A stretch of DNA of 64,000 nt, from NCBI GenBank assembly GCA_024138025.1, contig JAMXBD010001435.1:62001-126000 (forward strand), in the 5' to 3' direction. The notes under the pieces were generated by a model. It made no database searches. It saw only the letters and a program-made list of their open reading frames with translations, and was not told the DNA's origin. The DNA comes from Combretum micranthum. Lineage: Eukaryota; Streptophyta; Magnoliopsida; Myrtales; Combretaceae. Position 1 is the stretch's first letter, and each line of letters starts with the position of its first letter. The position numbers and the translations under genes are program-made. This document shows positions 26,301-37,056 of this stretch, one piece after another.

Positions 26301-29300
26301 TAGTTATTTGTAGAAGGATTTGGAAAATCGCTTCTCCACAACTTTGTTGTCTAATAAATATCTACCTAATACATATAATGAAATGCTTATTTTATTTTAT
26401 TTTCAATTTATTTAATCCATGTAAGATATTTATTTATAAGAATACAATGGAAATAACTCTATAGAGATAGCAAACCCATCTCCGCCACAAGCTATCTATC
26501 TAGGACCGTAGGACGTGCTGCTGTATGGCACCATCAGGTCGACAATGTACTAATCAAGGGTTGCAGTAATAGTAGTTTTTCAGCAGAAAATTATTAATAG
26601 ATGGCGTTGGCGCATATAAATCTATAATTTGAAATTCACGGCATCATTTATTATTAAATGGAAATATCTGATTGTTCCGCACTTTTCGGAACATGTACGG
26701 TATTACCGCAAATGGGAAATGTAATTAAGAAGTTCCAAGTTCAGTGAGTGAGTAATTTTTTTATCTGTTTTTTTTTTGTTTCTGTTAATAAATATCTAAT
26801 ATATGTCTAATAAATTAAAAAAATATAAAAAATTTTAAAATAATAATATTTATTAACACATATCAGATATTTATTTATAAAAATACAATATAAACAATAA
26901 ACTGGAAATAGCAACTTTTTATTTTTCCGTTTTTTATTTCACCAGAAGTGCGTGTTTAGTGTTACTTTTTTGCGAGTACAACTTCAATGCCCAATTGGTA
27001 TATGAACTTCCAATTTCATGAGTGGAGACCATTTTTACATCAATTAAACCAAAATTTATCGCAATTTCATATATATATATATATATATATCGTAATTTCA
27101 TATTTCTGTTTTTGGATTATGTCCAAGGTTCATACTTTAGTAAGTGTTTCGAATATTCTTACAAAATTAGGTACCGTACAAATTGTTATTGAATTGGACT
27201 TACTAATTCTTTAGAATAAAATATATTAGACGATATCAATATTTAATAGTAAATTTATTTAAGATATTAATATTTTAGGTACTTAAAAATATGAATCAAT
27301 ATTTTACAAAGTGAATCAAACGATGAATCAACATTTTGCAAGTATTAACATTTTGACTCGCTATACTAAATATTGATTTCTTTTTTTAACTATTCAAAAT
27401 TTTGATGTTTTAAGTAATCATTTAAACATTGATACTTTCTAAAGTAATTTACTATAATTACTTTATTTACTTTTCAAAAGAGACCAATTAAAGCTTCTCT
27501 TTTATTATAAAAAATTTATTTTATAAAACATTTTCCCTTAAATGCACATGTATTTTCATTTTTTCAACACTCATCCTCCAATTATTGCATTCCCTATAAT
27601 TATGAAATAAAAATAGACAAGATACATATTACATAACTTTTCATCATAAGAATTTCAAATATACATATTAGATATATATATATATATGTATGTATGTATT
27701 TTATGAACGATAATCCAAAAATTTTATACATTGGTTTCTTGTGACATATCATATCTAAACCATTAGTCATAACATAAACTTATTACTCAACAACAGTCAC
27801 AAAAATAATATAACATATCTCACAAAAAGCCTATCTTTATCCCCCTTTTTGTGCAAAAACAAAATTGCGAGCAATTGTTGTGTTATCTAGGTGGAAAAAT
27901 TTTTGCTATCTTAGCCATCGTGTCCTAACTCTGCCTCAAGTAATAATAATACGACATGTATATATGGAATGATAGTAATTGTTTGTTTTATTTTAAGAAT
28001 ATTTTTATTTTTTTAATTTATTTTACACATATCAAGTGTTTATTAGCTGGTACAAGGTAGGCATAGAATTTCTGGGACAGCAAATGTTTTTTCAATCTTG
28101 GCATATCATACAAACATTATTGTGTAGAATTTGGAGAGGTAGCAATTCCTTCCACCTTTTAGTATGAAGTGTTTATGATTAACAAATATTCGTAATTAAC
28201 AATTAGTATTTATAACTTGTTAGATCAAATATAATAAAATTATACAGAAAAAGGGCTTCTCTTTTGAAAACTTGAAATTATTGTTTTGATCTATAACATA
28301 TACACCATCCAGGTGCATCAACTGCTATGGGTAAACTTCCACCATCATTTGTTTAATAAAATTAGGATTTATTATAACATCATAATTGATGATTTTAAAT
28401 GTTAAGAATAGAAATATCGTAAATGTTTTTACCATTTCTTTAAAAGAAAAAAAAAAACTGAATATAAGAGTTAGCAGTATGAGCAACTCATTCAGCATTA
28501 TTTTAGAACTTTCTAGATCCGTAAAGGAACACTAGGCTCAAACCCTAGCACTAACCATAAAATATTTTTATCTATAATTCCTAGATCTTAGTGTTTCTTT
28601 ACCAATCATATGTTCTCTCTTGATTTATTACTTAGAGCGAATTTTGATAATTATAGTGTTTTTTTTTTTTAATCTTGATAGATTGATAATCTGAGATACG
28701 AAGTTCTAGATAGCCAACATCACATCCACCACTAATTATATTCGGATGCACTTAATGGCAATGGCATCGAAGGAAGTTACAGAATAACAAAATGAAATAG
28801 TTGCTTACAATATAATAAGGTAGAAAAGGAGATAACATGCTTAGAAAACTTTTAACTTCCAGACAAAGTGTGAAACCAAAATGACATGATTTCACTATAT
28901 AAAACAAATTAAATTTTATGATAGTATATATAACCAGTTTTGTGTAACTTTGATATTGGCATGAATTTATATATATGTATATATATATGTGTATACACAC
29001 ACCCACACACATAATAAAAGATAAAAAAGGACACGATTCGCCAATATAAATTGTGGCCACTTACGCAAAAGATAACGTACAAGACTTGAGGTCATTATAA
29101 ATTCAAGATTCTATTCTATTGAAAGCCAATCAGCTAATATGCTTTTTTCCGACATGTGAAAATATATTCCCCCTCCATGTGTTTCTCGTGAGATTGCTTG
29201 CTTATTGTTAAACCAAAAGGTATATTTATATCTTGATCTTTCACGATTCGTCTGTTTCCCATTACAATTAATTATTTTCTAAATCATATAATGGATATTC

Positions 29301-31157
29301 GATTTTCTTAATTATTTTACTATGAGAGCATATATATATGTGAACAATGGACGAACCTAAAGGGGCTTGGAGTGGCCCCAAATAACCTATCAGTAAATAA
29401 TAGCAACTGGTATTTTGATGATTAATGTGGACTATTGAACAACTGATTATTAAATTGCTTATTTTGCAAACGATAATTTTTATAGTATTTCTGTGGAAAA
29501 AATCCTATAGGGTCCTTATAAAAAAAAAGAATAAAAGAATACCTATATGCCTAATATGTTGCACTTCTCGTTATTTAAATATTTGTTTGTGTTATATTGT
29601 TGTTGATAACAAGTTTTATTTATTTTGTTACAAATTCAAGGCTAAATTTCAACTAGTATACAATGCAGGAGCAAAAAGGTAAAATGTTTATTCTTCTAAT
29701 CCCTTAAGAAGTGCCCTAAGTACTTTAAACATTTCCCTAAAAAATTGAGTTTCTTCCTTTTAATTATTAGAAAGTTTTAATGGTGATTTGCTTACAAAAT
29801 CTTTTAGAAAATTATGTGGTTCATTTATGGTCCTATGCATTTTCTAACAGCTTCTAAGATAATTGAACAACTCAAATCTGTGTCCAATGGGCTTGATGGT
29901 TTTGTGATAAGAGTTGTAGAAGTCAGTAATTTTTTATACTTATAAGATGCAATATTGTGGTAATAAAATATTTTTTTCTAAGAATAATATATATTAACTC
30001 AAAAGTTATGTTTCATGTCCATCTTACATGTGTAGTTAAATACCTCTTCTCTTCTCTAAGCTTACATGAAGCTAATTATTTCAAACATCCATAACAATCT
30101 CTTGTGCATTAAAAAAAAAAAGTCCTTTTTTTTTCACTTCAACTTGACAATATATACATACATATGTATATTTTTATAAGAAACGTCACCAAAGAGACAC
30201 GAAAAGCACCAAAGCACAGTCACTTAGATCTCGTGCACTTACATACATGCATACATAAGGCTCATTTTACTCCAAAATTTACGTGTAATGTAACATGTAG
30301 GAAAATAAAAAAAAGAAAAAGAAAAAATAGTGAACGAAGGAAATGAGATGACAAAAAAAGAAGAAAAAAGCTACAAAACTAAGGCTGATTTCTAGGAAGC
30401 CTTTTGCTGTTCAATTATGTGTAAAGTGCTGCGTGTTCCTTCTCTCTTTATTTAATGCACCTTCCAAAGGAAAAGCAAAGTGGATTATCAACTGATGGGG
30501 TCTTTTTTATCCAATTGTCATTTTGATATCGTTTCAATATAGTTCAAATATATATACATTTATTTTTTTTTCCCAAACATTTTAATACGGTTTTGGCATA
30601 GGGCATTTCAATAATAAAAGCATATATTTAGAAAAAAAAAAATAAGATGACAAATATATATATATATATATATCATATACATATAAAATAGAAACAACAA
30701 ATAAACAAAACAAACAGATCTAATTCCCTAAATAGATTAAAGATGTGATGCAATTCAACATTATATTTTAGCTACTAACTAAACCATAAATAATATTAAT
30801 ACCTGGATGAGTTACTCCATAAGGTAGAAGTGTAATCTAATTCTTGCTGCGTCGACGGTGCTGATGACCCATCAAATAGCTTGATTTGATCCATTAATCT
30901 TGTCGAGCCACGATCACTAACATCTTCTTCTCCAGATCCATCCGATTGACCTGTAATAAATTTAATATAATTTAAAAGGACTTCTATGACAATATGATAT
31001 AAATACACACACATACCTCTGTGTGTGTGTATATATATATCTAATGCGCACGTACGGTCCCTAAGCTAAGCAAGGACAGGTGAATACAAATTAATTTTTT
31101 TTTTCTTTTTGGAAAATTCCACGCCAGTTCATTGGTACAGTGAATTGTCCAAAAAAC

Positions 31158-31202
<45 letters not shown>

Positions 31203-31995
31203 TGTACTGACTGACAGTTGACCAAAACGAGTCACATGTTAATACATTGTACACGTCTGTCCAGTGTATGTGTTTGATGTGTACGTAACAATTTCAGTAT
31301 GTATACAGCAAAAGCCCATTAATGTAAAGTGTATCAAATGCTGCTTCATCATCAGCACTTATTACCGATAGCGGGTTGCATTAAGTATGTTGCATAAAAG
31401 CTTTCATAATACAAAAAGATGATGACAATAACAGGACTCTTAAATTTATTTGTTTTGGAATTGAAGCGTGTGTGTATATATAATATATAAATATAAAAAA
31501 AAAACATCTCTTTAGATTCTGAAAATTAGTGATATATAAAGGTTAGATTTTTCATTATTATGTAATTGAATATGATTGTGTGTGTTGTTACCCGAGGAAG
31601 CCGCAGGCTTGTCAGTGGTCTTAACAGTCCGGTACATCTGCAAAAGTCATTTCATTGCATTTGTGAAGGCACTTTATTAAATAATTGCAATTACAATGCC
31701 AAAATTGAAGGAATCAGTGTAACAGGTAGGTATTAAATTATATCTAAATGTAAAACTATTAATGTATGGTATTTAAGAAGCTTCTTTTCTAATTTTATAA
31801 AGAATGTGGGTGTGTATTAAAATTTTATTTTTATTAATAATTATTTGCTGTTACTGTGATATATTAATGCCAATAAATAAACTTATAGCCAACCGTGTCT
31901 AAAGATATAATATATATATATATAATATTTGTGGTTGAAGTGAAGCACAGCTTTCTTTCTATTCCCTATCCTTTTTAGGGTTAAGGAATTTGTTT

Positions 31996-32030
<35 letters not shown>

Positions 32031-33633
32031 GTAGGATTGATTTCATTATTAATCACGAGGTTGACATTTGATGAAATATTGTAATGGAGGAGGGCATGCA
32101 TGATGCATTATTGAGAAATGATGACACTTTTGTCTGTTATCTTCATACTCGTCTGCTTTTAGCCTTACTTGTGTCAGTCCTTCATAGTCCTGTTATCTTA
32201 ACAATAACACAATCCTCTCTTTTCTTTTTTTTTTTTTTTTTTTCTCTCTTACTTTTGTCTACCTAGTTAAGAAATTAGGACCATTGAAGCATGATGAAAG
32301 AGAGAAAGAGAGAGGGTGTGTGAAAAAAGTTACCTGCAAATGACTCTTCACATGAGCTAGTGTAAGATCCTTTACATCCATTAATTCAAGAACAGACTTT
32401 GGAGTTGCTCCTAAAATTAACAACCAAAAAATAAATAATAAATAAAAAAGAAAATGCCATGAGGTTTCTTAAAACATTAATCATAAGAAAAAAACTATAG
32501 TATACCAGTCCAACATCTTATAGCTTAGTTAGCATGAATACTAGTCTATTTTACATATATCCGATACAAATATGAAAAATACCAAGTTCAAGTCCCGTTT
32601 CCCTTTATTTGTACCGAATATATTTTGCAAAAGACTTCATGAATCAAAAAGGGTATAACTATATTAAGCTTAAAATGCAATTAATCATCACAATAGAGGA
32701 ATTGAAATTATGAATTCCATAAATGTACAGTAAACAAGAAACTAAAATTAGTCTCACTAATTAATTACTTTCATGCCCTCCAAGAAGATCAACGGCATGG
32801 ACAAATCTAGCATGAAGGGTACTAGTCCACCGCATCCTCGGAGCCCTCATGCTTCGTTTGGTCGGCAATTTCGGCATGAATCTCGGTCTCATCATCGAGC
32901 ATCCCTCGGAAGAGCTGACACCCGTGTAGTGATTAAACCTTGCTGCTGTCGGTAGGCGGAATCCAGACAAAGGATCTAAGCCTCCACCAAAATACGGCGA
33001 AGGAGAGTGGAAAATCGGAGAGGAAGAAGAAGTTGAAGAGCAAGAGGAAGACGATGATGGTGAGGACCAAGAAGGATACGACATTCTTGGAATGTTATCG
33101 TATAGATGAAGCTTGTTAGGGTAATCTTTCTCGGCCGATCTTGTGCTATTGCTATTGTCTAAAGGTAAGAAGGGAAACGAGCGGTTCTGATAAACCGGAA
33201 TCCCCTTGATTGGCATTTGATGATGGCCATTCCATGCGTCGACCATTGGATCTCCTTTATGGATGTGGTTAAAGTGGTTTTGGTATTGGACATGGTTGTG
33301 TTGTAAATCTAAAACTCCATTGCTTGTGAAGCTTCTCCTAAACCTATTCTCATCAATCTCAAGAGCACTAGTGCTTCTAGGTTTTGGATTTGAGAGTGAC
33401 AGCTTAGTGCAATCTTGAGCTGAGAGGTTATGATTGGTAGTGGATTTTAGGGTTTGATTGGTACTGAAGAGATTGAAAAACCCATTGGAATTCTCTCCTC
33501 CAAGAGTATTCTTGTTGTTGCAAGCCGAAGAAGACGAAGAATAATAAGTGCTTGGAGGGCTTATGTGTAAGGAAAGATCAGGAGCTGGAGTTGCTGAATG
33601 TTGTTGTTCAGTGAAAATCCCTTCTAGGGGCAT
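24051..33633 (-). CDS. KAN1: KANADI1-like GARP transcription factor, six coding exons
   Basis: Coding exons are 33633-32769, 32410-32334, 31637-31592, 30950-30803, 26207-26087 and 24131-24051. They join in phase to 1338 bases, 445 residues. Every junction is GT-AG. The start has TGA in frame two codons upstream. Visible parts: conserved PLEGIF N-terminus; DLSLHIS (19-25), an EAR-like repressor motif; KLSLSN (77-82); IKGIPVYQNRSFPF (142-155); NKLHLYDNIPRM (173-184); a serine run (186-206); the GARP DNA-binding domain (about 259-320) with KRSMRAPRMRW and HVKSHLQMYRT; a His6 run (412-417); and C-terminal NLEFTLGRP. KANADI proteins are nuclear repressors that set abaxial organ polarity and oppose HD-ZIPIII and auxin genes. 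The SDGSGEE after the GARP domain favours KAN1 over KAN2 or KAN3. The C-terminus looks one base out of frame. Confidence 0.95.
25100..25188 (-). mobile_element. tRNA-derived SINE in KAN1 intron 5
   Basis: On the minus strand an A-box-like ATAACTAAGGTATTAACA is followed after about 35 bases by the B-box-like CGTTCAAATTCCC, with a tRNA-like ACTGGTCTTCC-AGTG between. This is the pol III promoter layout of a plant SINE. The 3' tail is not clearly delimited. Confidence 0.5.
26087..26207 (-). CDS. KAN1: KAN1 coding exon 5
   Basis: 121 bases, found by phase and by similarity of WSNSS-SGREAW to the KAN1 WSNSSRETW region. It carries the serine and His6 runs and ends HLE. The acceptor is TTCCAG|TGGC and the donor CGAG|GTATTC. 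It lies 4.6 kb from exon 4. Confidence 0.88.
26268..26298. repeat. (TA)n microsatellite in KAN1 intron 4
   Basis: Uninterrupted TA run 61 bp upstream (gene sense) of exon 5. The run lies close to the acceptor polypyrimidine zone. Length polymorphism is likely. Confidence 0.85.
26340..26930. mobile_element. Two related AT-rich MITE copies in KAN1 intron 4
   Basis: TAATAAATATCT-A-CTAATA and an inverse AAGATATTTATTTATAAGAATAC occur at about 26350-26450. The same pair recurs at about 26785-26895 (TTAATAAATATCTAATATATG and CATATCAGATATTTATTTATAAAAATAC). Each pair forms a palindromic unit. Outer ends are uncertain. Confidence 0.4.
27065..27091. repeat. (AT)n microsatellite in KAN1 intron 4
   Basis: AT dinucleotide run; it creates tyrosine/isoleucine-alternating frames that are not coding. 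Confidence 0.8.
27225..27466. mobile_element. MITE copy in KAN1 intron 4, same family as 36021-36400
   Basis: Shares the segment TATCAATATTT-A-AGTAAATT-ATTTAAGATATTAAT with 36040-36080. The right end, ACATTGATACTTTCTAAAGTAATTTAC, is the inverse type of end. It is shorter than the upstream copy. Confidence 0.55.
28505..28625 (-). mobile_element. Possible tRNA-derived SINE in KAN1 intron 4
   Basis: On the minus strand ATGATTGGTAAAGA (A-box-like) precedes GCTAGGGTTTGAGCC (B-box-like). The A-box match is weak. Confidence 0.3.
30803..30950 (-). CDS. KAN1: KAN1 coding exon 4
   Basis: 148 bases beginning GQSDGSGEED and ending TLWSNS plus two bases. The acceptor is TTACAG|GTCA and the donor CCAG|GTATTA. 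Retention of the following intron would stop after SSRY. Confidence 0.92.
31020..31040. repeat. (GT)n/(AT)n compound microsatellite, KAN1 intron 3
   Basis: GTGTGTGTGT followed by ATATATATAT, about 70 bp upstream (gene sense) of exon 4's acceptor. Confidence 0.8.
31162..31199. repeat. (AG)19 microsatellite in KAN1 intron 3
   Basis: Uninterrupted AG run, (CT)n in gene sense. GA/CT repeats are known binding sites of plant BPC/GAGA-factor proteins; a role here is speculative. Confidence 0.9.
31592..31637 (-). CDS. KAN1: KAN1 coding exon 3
   Basis: A 46-base microexon encoding MYRTVKTTDKPAASS plus the first base of a Gly codon. The acceptor is TTGCAG|ATG and the donor CTCGG|GTAAC. It completes the GARP domain. 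Confidence 0.95.
31996..32030. repeat. (CT)n microsatellite in KAN1 intron 2
   Basis: CT run with one GT interruption, (GA)n in gene sense. Together with the (AG)n run in intron 3 it gives two opposite-phase GA/CT tracts in the gene. Confidence 0.9.
32221..32248. repeat. Poly(T) tract in KAN1 intron 2
   Basis: T-rich run next to exon 2 on the downstream (gene sense) side; poly(A) in the transcript. Confidence 0.6.
32334..32410 (-). CDS. KAN1: KAN1 coding exon 2
   Basis: 77 bases giving 26 residues, beginning RATPKSVLELMDVKD and ending KSHLQ. The acceptor is TTTTAG|GAGC and the donor GCAG|GTAAC. The split Arg codon (A|GA) restores the family's invariant GGHERATPKS junction, which is strong proof of the splice. 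Confidence 0.95.
32508..32625 (+). mobile_element. tRNA-derived SINE in KAN1 intron 1
   Basis: TAGCTTAGTTAGCA (A box, 32521-32534) is followed 50 bases later by AGTTCAAGTCCCG (B box, 32585-32597), the spacing and sequence of a pol III promoter. It runs opposite to the gene. The loop between lacks a foldable tRNA, so a SINE is more likely than a tRNA gene. Confidence 0.5.
32769..33633 (-). CDS. KAN1: KAN1 coding exon 1
   Basis: Encodes residues 1-288 plus one base. It holds the N-terminal motifs and the first half of the GARP domain, ending ...VDLLGGHE. The donor is GAAA|GTAATT. Reading on into intron 1 gives only SN and a stop. Confidence 0.95.
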
Positions 33634-34080
33634 CTTTCACAGAAGAATTTGGCTTTTTTTCCTATGGGGAGCAAAAAAAAAAAAAGAAAAATCCACTTAT
33701 TAATTGGATCTTGAACAAGCTAAAATGGCCAGAAGAAAGTTTGAGGAAAATAAGGATAACTTAGAATGGGAATTTTAGGACTAATGAACTTAGGAAAGCT
33801 AAAGTAGACAAGAATAGTGTAAAGAGAAGGGAATTCCTTCAAGAAACATGCTTCATGGAGAAATAGATAGAAAGATGCCCAGAGGAAAAAGGGATTGTGT
33901 GATAGCTGATTGATATGGCTATTTGGAAGGAAAGAAGAAAAAAGAAAGGTTAAAATAAGAGGAAGCTTTAAAGAAAGGAGGAGAGAAAAGGTAATGGGGA
34001 ATTGGGTTTTGGTGCTGGAGGTGGTTTTTTCAAGAGTACATCTTGGAAAATGACACTAGAAGAAGAAGAAGAAAGTGTGG
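33634..34080 (-). promoter_or_regulatory. KAN1: Probable KAN1 5' leader with three uORFs
   Basis: If transcription starts near 34080, the leader has three upstream ATGs before the main start. They are 34041-34030 (MYS), 33856-33839 (MKHVS) and 33849-33799 (16 codons, beginning MFLEGIPFSL), the last two overlapping. All close before the main ATG. Leader extent is inferred, not measured. Confidence 0.45.
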
Positions 34081-34107
34081 CGTCTATTTCGTTGAAAAAA
34101 AAAATTG

Positions 34108-34114
34108 CTTATAT
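34108..34114 (-). promoter_or_regulatory. KAN1: Candidate TATA box for KAN1
   Basis: ATATAAG in the context CCATATAAGC on the minus strand, about 475 bp upstream of the ATG. TTTTAAAG at about 34124-34131 is a second candidate. Confidence 0.35.
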
Positions 34115-34460
34115 GGATGGGGTCTTTAAAATTCCCATCGTGTAATAATAATTTAATATTAAATATTAGTGAAAGTTTTTAATAAGAATTTTAAAAATAG
34201 ATCTCTCAGTTTACCTTGTCCCAATTTTGTTAAATTAATTATTTAAAAGATATTACGCGAAAATAAAGATGATTATTATGATGTCGTAAGATATTGTTAA
34301 GAATTTAAATAATTTTAATCCAACAAAAATCATAAAAAATAATTGAGGATATCTGAATCCGATCTGTGTGACGGTAGTAAAAAAATTTCCCAATCACACA
34401 AGTCAAAACAAGCACTAGACACCAGCATAAGCAAATGTCCAAGAAAAATTAATATTATAT

Positions 34461-34510
34461 CATACGTATGGTCACTTGGATTTTTTCACTATCCCGTAGA
34501 CTACGGGATA
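34461..34510. promoter_or_regulatory. Two perfect palindromes upstream of KAN1
   Basis: CATACGTATG (34461-34470) is a 10-bp perfect palindrome. From 34490 to 34510 the arms TATCCCGTAG and CTACGGGATA form a perfect 10-bp inverted repeat around one central A, flanked by T-rich and A-rich sequence. Either a protein-binding site or a MITE remnant is possible. Confidence 0.6.
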
Positions 34511-34519
34511 AAAAATCTT

Positions 34520-36020
34520 GAGAGAGAAAGACACCAATTATCCCTGATTCCTTTTCCCCCACTCTCTTCGCTAGGGTACACTGAAAAAATAAAAATAAAT
34601 GTTTCCATTTTCTTCAATAATATTAATTGCATACCATATCTATATTTATAGTAATGTCGTTCCACTTTATCAAGCTTTAAGAGGCAGGCAAGACCAGAGT
34701 TGGACGTGGGACCATGTTTAAAGGAAAAAAAAAAAAAAAGAAAGGTAAAATAATATTGGTTTCATATTTTTATTTTTGAATTCGAATTTTCATGAGAAGA
34801 GAAATTGAACAATTATATCCAACGCCAGTATGAAAGATTATTAAAATGAACAGCGTTTATTGGCTAATCATTTATATTATCACAAATATATATAATATAT
34901 ATTCAATCTTAAATATTATTTATATATATATATTTTTTTTTATTTTTTTTATACTGAAGATACCTGCAAATAAATATGCTCCGATTAATATTATTCTTGA
35001 TGTAGACCTATAGCCCCACAAAGTGTTGTTTGTTTGCTTCGATATGTAGACATCGGAAGACTTAATTCTACAAATGTGTATAAATATATTTTCTAATTCT
35101 CCTTTCATCCTCCCAAATATTCTCTTCTAATCTGTCTACCGCCTTGTCTGCTGGCAATTCTGGGTTTTATTATGTCTTCCTTCACATGACCAGCCAAACC
35201 CCACTATCATCTCTTTGCTTTTGTCTTAGGGTTTCCGTAACCCTAGGCTAAATCCAAGATGATAATAATAATTGTTTAATATATATGGGATCTTTAAGTC
35301 GCATAACTATCCTATCATTTTCCTCGGATTGCTGCCGCTGAAAATAACTGCCTAGGTTTATGGGACTATTTAAATAAGTAGCAATAAATAACTAGCTAGA
35401 TGACAACAAATCGATATAATTTAGTGAATAATTAAGTAAGATTATATTAATCCAGTTGGTATTTAGAATTCCTTCTTGTTAAGTAATAAGAAATTTGGAG
35501 CATTGGCAGTTTGAATCAGCAATGAAGGCATTAAACGTTTAGGTGTGTTTTTGTTTTGGTAAAAATTGTTAAGTGGTACTGTTTGGATGGTGCAATAAAT
35601 GCAAGATTGGACGATGGAGTAGGGTTGGAAGTTCGTATTCATGGGTTAACGTTTGATTTAGGTAACACCTAAACTTTTAGGTTTTTGTTTGCAATTTCAA
35701 ATCTAAAGTTTCAAGTTGCAAATTTCATTTCATAGTTAAACATTTTCTTATCAAATTTACTACCTTATCTCTAAATTTATACTTTTAGAAAGGTAGTAGA
35801 TTCGATAAGTAGAAGTTCAATTAGGTATGATATTTGGTAGATTCAAATTTTATATATGTTTAAAATTGGATAAGAAAATATTCATTTGAGTATACCATTC
35901 ATCAATTACGAAACTTTAATATTATGTGTAAAATGAAAATAAAAAACACACACACATGAACGAGAAATTTAGGTAATGATATTAACATTATCCTCACTAA
36001 TTTTAAATAAATTTAACTTT
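34520..36020. other. Upstream intergenic region of KAN1
   Basis: AT-rich, no gene seen. It includes a (TA)n run near 34920, and an inverted repeat with 18-base arms at 35749-35766 and 35790-35807 (TATCAAATTTACTACCTT versus reversed TATCGAATCTACTACCTT), probably another MITE core. Confidence 0.5.
35447..35530 (+). mobile_element. Possible tRNA-derived SINE upstream of KAN1
   Basis: TAATCCAGTTGGTA resembles a pol III A box, and CAGTTTGAATCAGC 45 bases later resembles a B box. The B box departs from consensus at its 3' end. Confidence 0.35.
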
Positions 36021-36400
36021 TGGGTAAATTATAACAGAAAGTATCAATATTTGAAGATAAATTCATTTAAGATATTAATGCTTTGAGTTGTCAAAAAGGA
36101 GTACAAATATTTGGCAAAATGTATCAAATGAGGTACTAATTTTTTGCAAAGTTGATTGGGGTATTAATGTTTGAATTAGTTTCCAATTGAATCTCTTTAA
36201 TTTGCCATCAATACTTAATTATTGATATCTTATTTGACTCATTTTTCCAAGTGTTGATATCTCTTTTTAACTACTCAAAACATTGATACTTTAAATGAAC
36301 TTAATCCTTAAAATGTTGATGCATTTTTTTAACCACTAAAAGCTTTGATAGCTTAAATTAACTTCTCTAAAATGTTGATACCTTTTGATATAATTTACCA
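36021..36400. mobile_element. MITE with 30-bp ends and probable 9-bp target duplication
   Basis: Left TGGGTAAATTATAACAGAAA-GTATCAATATTT and right, reversed, TGGTAAATTATATCAAAAGG-TATCAACATTTT are terminal inverted repeats. Flanks TTTAACTTT and ATTAACTTA agree at 7 of 9 positions, pointing to a Mutator-like element. A related copy lies in KAN1 intron 4. Confidence 0.7.
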
Positions 36401-37056
36401 ATTAACTTATTTCATCACTTTCTACCTTTTGTATTAATGTTTCCTTTTCTATACATGTTGAATTTTTGTGAAATGACAAGTTTAGGAAATTCCTTCAATT
36501 CTTATGGTTGTTTCTTAGTTGTATGAGTAACTACTTGTTCTACAATTCATGATTGTTTGATTATGTAGAATTTGGTTTTATGCAAATGGGTGATGAATGT
36601 TATAATGTTTGATCTTTTGTTGCTCACAAAACTTTAATCTAAGTTAGCTAATGGAAATGTAGAGGTTAAATTGTACCAACACAATATAAGGGATTTGATG
36701 GAAAGCTTTTATGAAATGAACCTAGTGCTCCAAAAGGGTTTAATTTTTATTATTATATTATTTAAGTAAGATACAAATGATGTTCACTATTGACAACACT
36801 ATGTAATAACAAACGATTCTCAATTTTGACAAGAGTAACCATTTAATGCTTTTTTGTTTATGGGGTTAAAAGGCATTCACTTTTTATTTACAGTTACTTA
36901 CAAATGGTTAAATTAAATATATAAACCTCTATAACCTCAAGTGGAGATCAAAATTTTTAAAAACAATTGAAACCTAAAGTATAAAAGTAATGCTACATTA
37001 TGAACCTTTTTCCCCTTTTTAGTTAGCCTTGCTTGAGCAAGTAAAATAAAATGTAT
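36401..37056. other. Intergenic, no gene seen
   Basis: AT-rich stretch between the MITE and the nested element block. No motif recognised. Confidence 0.5.

Noticed and set aside
26261..26464. Tyr/Ile-alternating frames over (TA)n runs
   Set aside because: Microsatellite translation, also at 26987-27214, 28752-29060 and 50412-50648.
32521..32597. tRNA gene from A-box and B-box matches
   Set aside because: The sequence between the boxes does not fold to an anticodon arm or acceptor stem; a SINE fits better.
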